Source: Sphagnum compactum
Lineage: Eukaryota; Bryophyta; Sphagnopsida; Sphagnales
Direction of reading: 5' to 3'
Length of the DNA stretch: 64,000 bases
Assembly: GCA_965153455.1 (NCBI GenBank)
Contig: OZ234504.1
Coordinates: forward strand, 9,672,001 to 9,736,000
The notes beneath the pieces were generated by a model. That model did not search any database. It was not told the DNA's origin and saw only the letters and a program-made list of their open reading frames with translations. Every line of letters begins with the position of its first letter. The first letter of the stretch is position 1. This document shows positions 59,521 through 64,000 of this stretch, piece after piece. A program made the translations under genes and the position numbers.

Positions 59521-59965
59521 AGTCATTTCCATTTCCACTAATTTTATAACATTAATTCAATCTTCACCTATCGAAAACATTAAAAAATTGTGCATTGATA
59601 CATCAAGAAATTCAGGAAACTATATCAATATAAAAAATGAGGATTTAAATAGGATTAGCCTTTTATTCAATGTGATGTGACCTAAATTGAATTTAAAAAT
59701 GTGTCAATGTTTGATCCTACAATATTGAAAGGAAATTCCATGATCATAAAGATTTTACATGAATCATTTCCATTTCCATCAATTTTATAGCATTAATTCA
59801 ATTCTTGAATTTCACATGTTGGAAAAAAAAATTAAATTGTGTATTGAATACATCAAGAAACTCATGAAACATACCAACATCAAAAAGAATATTTAAAGAG
59901 GATTAATCCGTTATTCAATGTGATGTGGCCAAAATTGAATTCAAATATGTGTTGGTGTCTTTTGT
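59521..59965. repeat. 241-bp direct repeat, two copies
   Basis: Copies at about 59521-59725 and 59760-59965 share CATTTCCATTTCCA, TTTTATAACATTAATTCAAT, ACATCAAGAAAC and TATTCAATGTGATGTG. The open frame at 59339-59680 lies partly in the first copy and has no known domain. Confidence 0.75.
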
Positions 59966-60107
59966 GAAGAAAAGAACATTCAATTTTGACATGTGATGAT
60001 TGAAATGTGGTGATATGAAAAGACAAATATGGAAAGGGTTCCGGTATGGAATTGTCTCCTAGAATTGTCATCCAAAAGGATGACCACTAATAGAACCCAA
60101 AGTTGCC

Positions 60108-60126
60108 GCCCCCCCCCCCCCCCCCC
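60108..60126. repeat. Poly-C tract (18)
   Basis: A run of about 18 C bases following GTTGCCG. Similar runs occur at 12321, 41130 and 56613. Confidence 0.9.
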
Positions 60127-60973
60127 AAGCCAACTTTCATGTACCATTAGAATTTTATTTTTATGTTTTCCATCTTGCCCTATTGTTTATCAATATTCCT
60201 ATATTGTCCAAGTTTTATTGAAATTGAAATATGCAAATGTGCATACACTCTTTTAATATTTGATGATTAAAAGTCTTAAAGATTTAAAAATCCTTTTTCA
60301 AAAACTATTTTTTATATCTTCATTATTAGTAATTACATTAGTATTTTATGTTATAACTCAACATATTATCCAAATGTCAATAATTGGTGAAAGTTTACTA
60401 AAAGATTGCTTGAATTTCATTTAAAATCAATATTTCATTCTCCGTCTTCACCTCTTTACATAAAAGACTTCCAGTTTAATGTGCGAGGTAATCACAAGTC
60501 TCAATCCTTTTGAAACAAGACATCCTAGAAGTTATAATTCTTTTTTAAATGGGTAGTTTGCAATTGCTTAAAAGAAGTTGTAAATTTTTCTTGTTGCAAG
60601 AACAACTTTTGATAAACAACATTGTAATGTTAAGTTATGATAGGCTAATATATAATTAGGAAATCAACTATATGTTGTTATCAAATTTGGTCTATACCCT
60701 ATGACCTTTGGAATGTCATTTGTTTCAAAGGGGTAGATATACAAACCATTTTAAATAGTAAACTATTTTTTTCTTTGTTGTGCGTTTCCTTCAAACTTTC
60801 ATGGTATGAAAATAGGTTCACCATGTATCAAACACTATTTTATCTCCTTTTCAAGGAAGAATGTGAAAAGTTCAAATAAATTCTTTCTTAACAACATGTC
60901 ACAATTGAATAAGTTTTAATAGTTTGATATAAATCTAAATGCTTTACCAACATTCAATTATTTTGAGTCTTGA

Positions 60974-61330
60974 GTTGACAATTAATTAAAAATTTCAACA
61001 TCAAACAGAAGCAATTTAGAAACTTGAACAAATTCTATAGAAAGGTTTAGAGGTACGTTTAACTACTTGATGTGGAATACTTGAATGGAAATGTTCAAGA
61101 ACAATAATTGTGTCATTGTAAACAAAATTAACCCTAAGTTTGGTTAAGTCTCATGTTGACAATTTAACTAAAAATACCAACATCAAACACAAGCAATTTG
61201 AAAACTATAATTTATTCTATTGAATGGTTTAAAGGTACTAGTTACTTGATGTGGAGTACCTGAATGGAAATGTGTAAGAACAATAATTATATCATCGTAA
61301 ATGAAATGTATCTTAAGTTTGGAATAGGGG
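60974..61330. repeat. 181-bp direct repeat, two copies
   Basis: Copies start GTTGACAATT at 60974 and 61155 and share AACATCAAACA, AAGCAATTT, CTACTTGATGTGGA, GAATGGAAATGT and AAGAACAATAATT. They lie just upstream of the copia gag relic and may belong to that element. Confidence 0.75.
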
Positions 61331-61429
61331 ATCAAGTTGCTTTCAAAGCTTGGACTTCAAGAAAGATGATAGAACATGATTTGACCTATTAATTCATTAT
61401 AGAGATGTTCAAGTATAGATGGTAGGTCA

Positions 61430-61630
61430 ATTGAAAACCTCCAAAGATGTTTGGGACAACCTGAAATCAACTTGTGTATGCATTTTGATTGAACGACTTA
61501 GCTTGTTATTTCGAAGAAGTTGATGACAATAAAATTGCAAGAAGGAAAGTCAATCCTTACATTTATTGAAAAGTTTCAAGGAGCCCTTGATGAAGTTACA
61601 ACATTAGGCCTTGTAGTTAGCAACACTTAG
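61430..61630 (+). pseudogene. Ty1/copia retrotransposon gag relic
   Basis: Plus-strand conceptual translation gives PKDVWDNLKSTCV and, after a frame change, LMTIKLQEGKSILTFIEKFQ followed by GALDEVTTLGLVVSN, then a stop at 61628. This matches the gag (UBN2-type) pattern of plant copia elements, WxxLxxxY...LxxLKMxEGxSIxxHIxxFxxLxxxLxxxG. Surrounding DNA shows only traces of further coding (for example AFKAWTSRKMIEHD near 61345). No LTRs, reverse transcriptase or integrase was found, so only a fragment remains. Confidence 0.75.
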
Positions 61631-62104
61631 GTTACAAGCTTGAGATCAAACTAATTTCGGATTAAAAAAAAAACCATACAAGCTAATGTAATCTCTACCA
61701 AACATTGGTTTCCAAGATTCTCATTGCTCACGGTTGTTTTCATTTTTAAATAGAGATTACTAGCTAGTTAAACATTATGCATCGGAAATGCATATGAAAG
61801 TCTTACATTTCCATTTACCATATTATGTTGATAATTGTTAGAATTGCCATTTAAACAAGTTGGGATTATCTTTATTGCTTGATTATATTGCCAAGAATTA
61901 TCTTTTTACTGGATTAACTTCAACGACTAGATTATTATTTCGATCATTGGAATGTATACTTACAAGATGGGAGTTGTTTGATGTTTGATCATTGACATGT
62001 TAAGGTCTCTTGCCATGCCTTTTGAAAATCTAACCTGTACCATGCAGGAAAACCAATGAAACATGATTCAATGTTAGACGTTTCTGCACTCAAATGCTAT
62101 AAAG
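61631..62104. other. Intergenic, nothing recognised
   Basis: No gene or repeat seen apart from possible continuation of the copia relic. Confidence 0.4.
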
Positions 62105-62256
62105 GTAGAACCACTGCATGCTGCAGCTTGCTTCAACCCTTCAATGCTTGACCCAATATCTGAACACTAGGCCAAATCCCGTAGAACCATTGCATGCTGC
62201 AGCGTGTTTCAATCCTTCAATATGTGACCCAATACCTGAACACTAGGCCAAATCCC
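62105..62256. repeat. 76-bp tandem duplication
   Basis: Copies at 62105-62180 and 62181-62256 share GTAGAACCA.TGCATGCTGC, AGC.TG.TTCAA.CCTTCAA and TGAACACTAGGCCAAATCCC. Few differences, so fairly recent. Confidence 0.93.
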
Positions 62257-62560
62257 TGTTGCTTTTGTTCCCAATCAGTGTGGAGGCATTATTAAAAATT
62301 AATTGCACTATGATGTTTTCAATGCCCATGATGCAGTTTGCCACTGGTCTACCGCAACACAAAGCATTGAAAAATAAGGAAATCAAGCCCACTGCTTTAT
62401 GCAGAGGAATGCCCCCACCCTAAGGTTTTCCTCCATACATAACTTGCAACATACTCTCTCCAACACACCTTGAAGTCACATGCTGATACTGGAGGACACC
62501 AATGATCAATTTGTTCCAATAGAATTGATCAACATCCCCAACAATTTTGCTTTCCGACCA

Positions 62561-62740
62561 AAATCTAAGCTCCCTCACACCCAAGTTTTCACGAGAATTT
62601 TCTGAAAGCTAAACAAGCTCTACCGCCATAACAAACAATTGGCAAGTTCCAAAACCTGAGTTCCCCACACCCAAATTTTCACAAGAATTTTCTGAAAGCT
62701 TAAACAAGCTCTACCATCACAATAAACAATTGGCGGGTTC
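62561..62740. repeat. 90-bp tandem duplication
   Basis: Copies at 62561-62650 and 62651-62740 share CACACCCAA.TTTTCAC, GAGAATTTTCTGAAAGCT, AAACAAGCTCTACC and ATAAACAATTGGC. Confidence 0.9.
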
Positions 62741-62743
62741 TAA

Positions 62744-63079
62744 TTGTTTGAGTTTGCATCTAAGTACACAAACTCATGCCCCTCCCCAAACTTCATTCTG
62801 GGGAGGAGGAGGAATGCTGGATGGTCAGAAGATTGGGTGCGTCTTTCACCCAAATGGACCTCAGAGATGGTGCCATTTAGCATTGTTGAAGTTCCAGGCA
62901 GTCTGGAATTATGCCACAAGGATTCTTCCAGTGAGAAAACCCCAGGAAAAAATGTTTGCAAAAAAGCATGCTTTCACAAGGGACTTCAAGAAGATCCAGT
63001 TCAAGAGAAAAGGAGTGGGAAAAACTCCTGTCACAGAGAAAGCCTGACAGAAAGAAAGCTGCCAATCATGCAGTTATAA
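62744..63079 (+). CDS. Unrecognised short ORF
   Basis: An open frame of 111 codons with protein-like composition, for example NAGWSEDWVRLSPKWTSEMV and KKACFHKGLQEDPVQEKRSG. It is cysteine- and lysine-rich toward the end. A second plus-strand frame overlaps it at similar length, so neither can be preferred on length alone. It has no recognised domain or splice partners. Could be an exon of an unknown gene, a transposon fragment, or chance. Confidence 0.2.
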   Translation: MFEFASKYTNSCPSPNFILGRRRNAGWSEDWVRLSPKWTSEMVPFSIVEVPGSLELCHKDSSSEKTPGKNVCKKACFHKGLQEDPVQEKRSGKNSCHRESLTERKLPIMQL

Positions 63080-63487
63080 CCTTGGGGAGCTGCTCAATTT
63101 ATTGAATGGATTGGTCTGGATTGGTACACTAAATACTAGAAAAAACTTTGGCGCATGGAATACATGCAACTCAACAAATCTGATCAGATGAAAAGAACAT
63201 ATTACATTTTCTCTTTACCCAATACCTGAGACACAATATTCCAGTGTTCACATCTCATCATATTCCCTTCCATTGTTTCAAATAATCTTCCTGCTGGTAA
63301 GATTCAGTATCCGGTGCACATGGCTTGGCCACTGAGAAAATGCAAAATAGGTCATAAATCAAGGTGCAAGGTTCTCTACTCTGCCTATCACTACTCTCGC
63401 ATGTTAACTCACCTGATTAACATTACCATTACTTTCAGAATTGGGTAAAATGTCCTCACCAGGTACTGCAGAATCTCCACTGTTATC

Positions 63488-63760
63488 TCAAATGTCTTTG
63501 GTTTCTACATCTACCTGTTCATTTGCAACCTCTTGCAACTCCACATCACCCTGTCCATCTTCCAGTGAACTGTCATAAACCACAGGTTCACTATCTCCAA
63601 CGTCTGTTGTTTCATTGTATATTGGTGTTGTTGCAGGCACTGGTGTTGATGCCTCTTCTGTTTGAACAGTGAATACAGATAATGCCTTGGGCTTCCAAAC
63701 AAGAACTTCATCAATGATGTTTGACACCTTCCTTTGATATCTGTTCCAAAGCCCCCCCAA
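63488..63760 (-). CDS. Unrecognised acidic ORF at the right edge
   Basis: A minus-strand open frame of 90 codons, acidic and rich in Thr, Pro, Glu and Val: for example FTVQTEEASTPVPATTPIYN and SSLEDGQGDVELQEVANEQV. The bias toward E/D/T/P suggests a disordered region. I do not recognise it; it might be an exon of a gene extending beyond the window or part of a retroelement polyprotein. The overlapping frames on both strands are less protein-like. Confidence 0.25.
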   Translation of the reverse strand: MGGLWNRYQRKVSNIIDEVLVWKPKALSVFTVQTEEASTPVPATTPIYNETTDVGDSEPVVYDSSLEDGQGDVELQEVANEQVDVETKDI

Positions 63761-64000
63761 ACAACCTCAGAATGTGCAATTTCTTTACTGAAGAACATGG
63801 AGAAATCCATAAACCTGCATCTCCACAGGTGAATTACTCAACTCATGCAAAAACCAGATTCAATGGAGGTCAGAAGTGCGAACAACAAATCAAGCATATA
63901 GACCAAGACATCCCTCCAACTGGAACAGTTCCTCCAGGGACTACCTAGCCACAGTGTACAACTGACAGATGAACACCAACCTAAAGAACTCTTGTGAGGA

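Overview
This is nuclear DNA of a land plant. The evidence is the kind of gene present (two MYB-CC/GARP transcription factors, a plant-type NECAP coat protein and a plant S26-like peptidase-fold protein), GT-AG introns of about 85 bp to 1.4 kb, plant-type telomere-like (CCCTAAA) blocks, and many decayed plant transposons. Gene density is very low: four well-supported protein-coding genes in 64 kb. The style of the hAT and SERAC1-like relics makes me think of a seed-free plant (moss, lycophyte or fern), but that is only an impression and I cannot name the species.

Layout: 1-9.5 kb is gene-poor, with a 37-bp minisatellite (1.5-2.0 kb), a leader-like tandem array (2.7-3.8 kb) and a degenerate AT-rich array (5.5-6.3 kb). 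At 10.3-14.9 kb lies MYB-CC copy 1 (+ strand). At 15.6-18.3 kb are tandem arrays that look, on the minus strand, like an amplified leader or exon with splice-like junctions. From 18.3 to 31 kb runs a graveyard: minisatellites, a BED-finger hAT transposase relic, a SERAC1-like hydrolase relic with damaged catalytic positions, unrecognised transposon-style ORFs, a Ulp1/C48 protease-like relic, and a hAT C-terminal relic. From 31 to 39.6 kb there are MITEs, telomere-like blocks, and a large inverted repeat whose ends look tRNA-derived. At 39.7-43.0 kb lies MYB-CC copy 2 (+ strand), with the same exon-intron plan as copy 1. At 46.6-49.5 kb lies the S26-fold gene (+), and at 52.5-55.1 kb the NECAP gene (-). 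From 55 to 64 kb there are short tandem repeats, a copia gag relic and two unrecognised ORFs at the right edge.

The four genes do not form a functional cluster. The two MYB-CC genes are same-strand paralogues about 29 kb apart, and related MITE sequence lies upstream of each, so a local segmental duplication is likely. Their C-termini differ: copy 2 reads through an intron-like segment into a long low-complexity tail ending in a DLN-rich motif, while the end of copy 1 is unresolved. The S26-fold protein lacks the catalytic Ser and Lys of active family members. I found no convincing wholly new biological system; the most unusual items are the exon- or leader-like tandem arrays, the optional intron of MYB-CC copy 2, the predicted pseudoprotease with an internal 104-bp exon/intron duplication, and the nested relic region. 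Exon coordinates were worked out by hand from reading frame, splice consensus and family knowledge.
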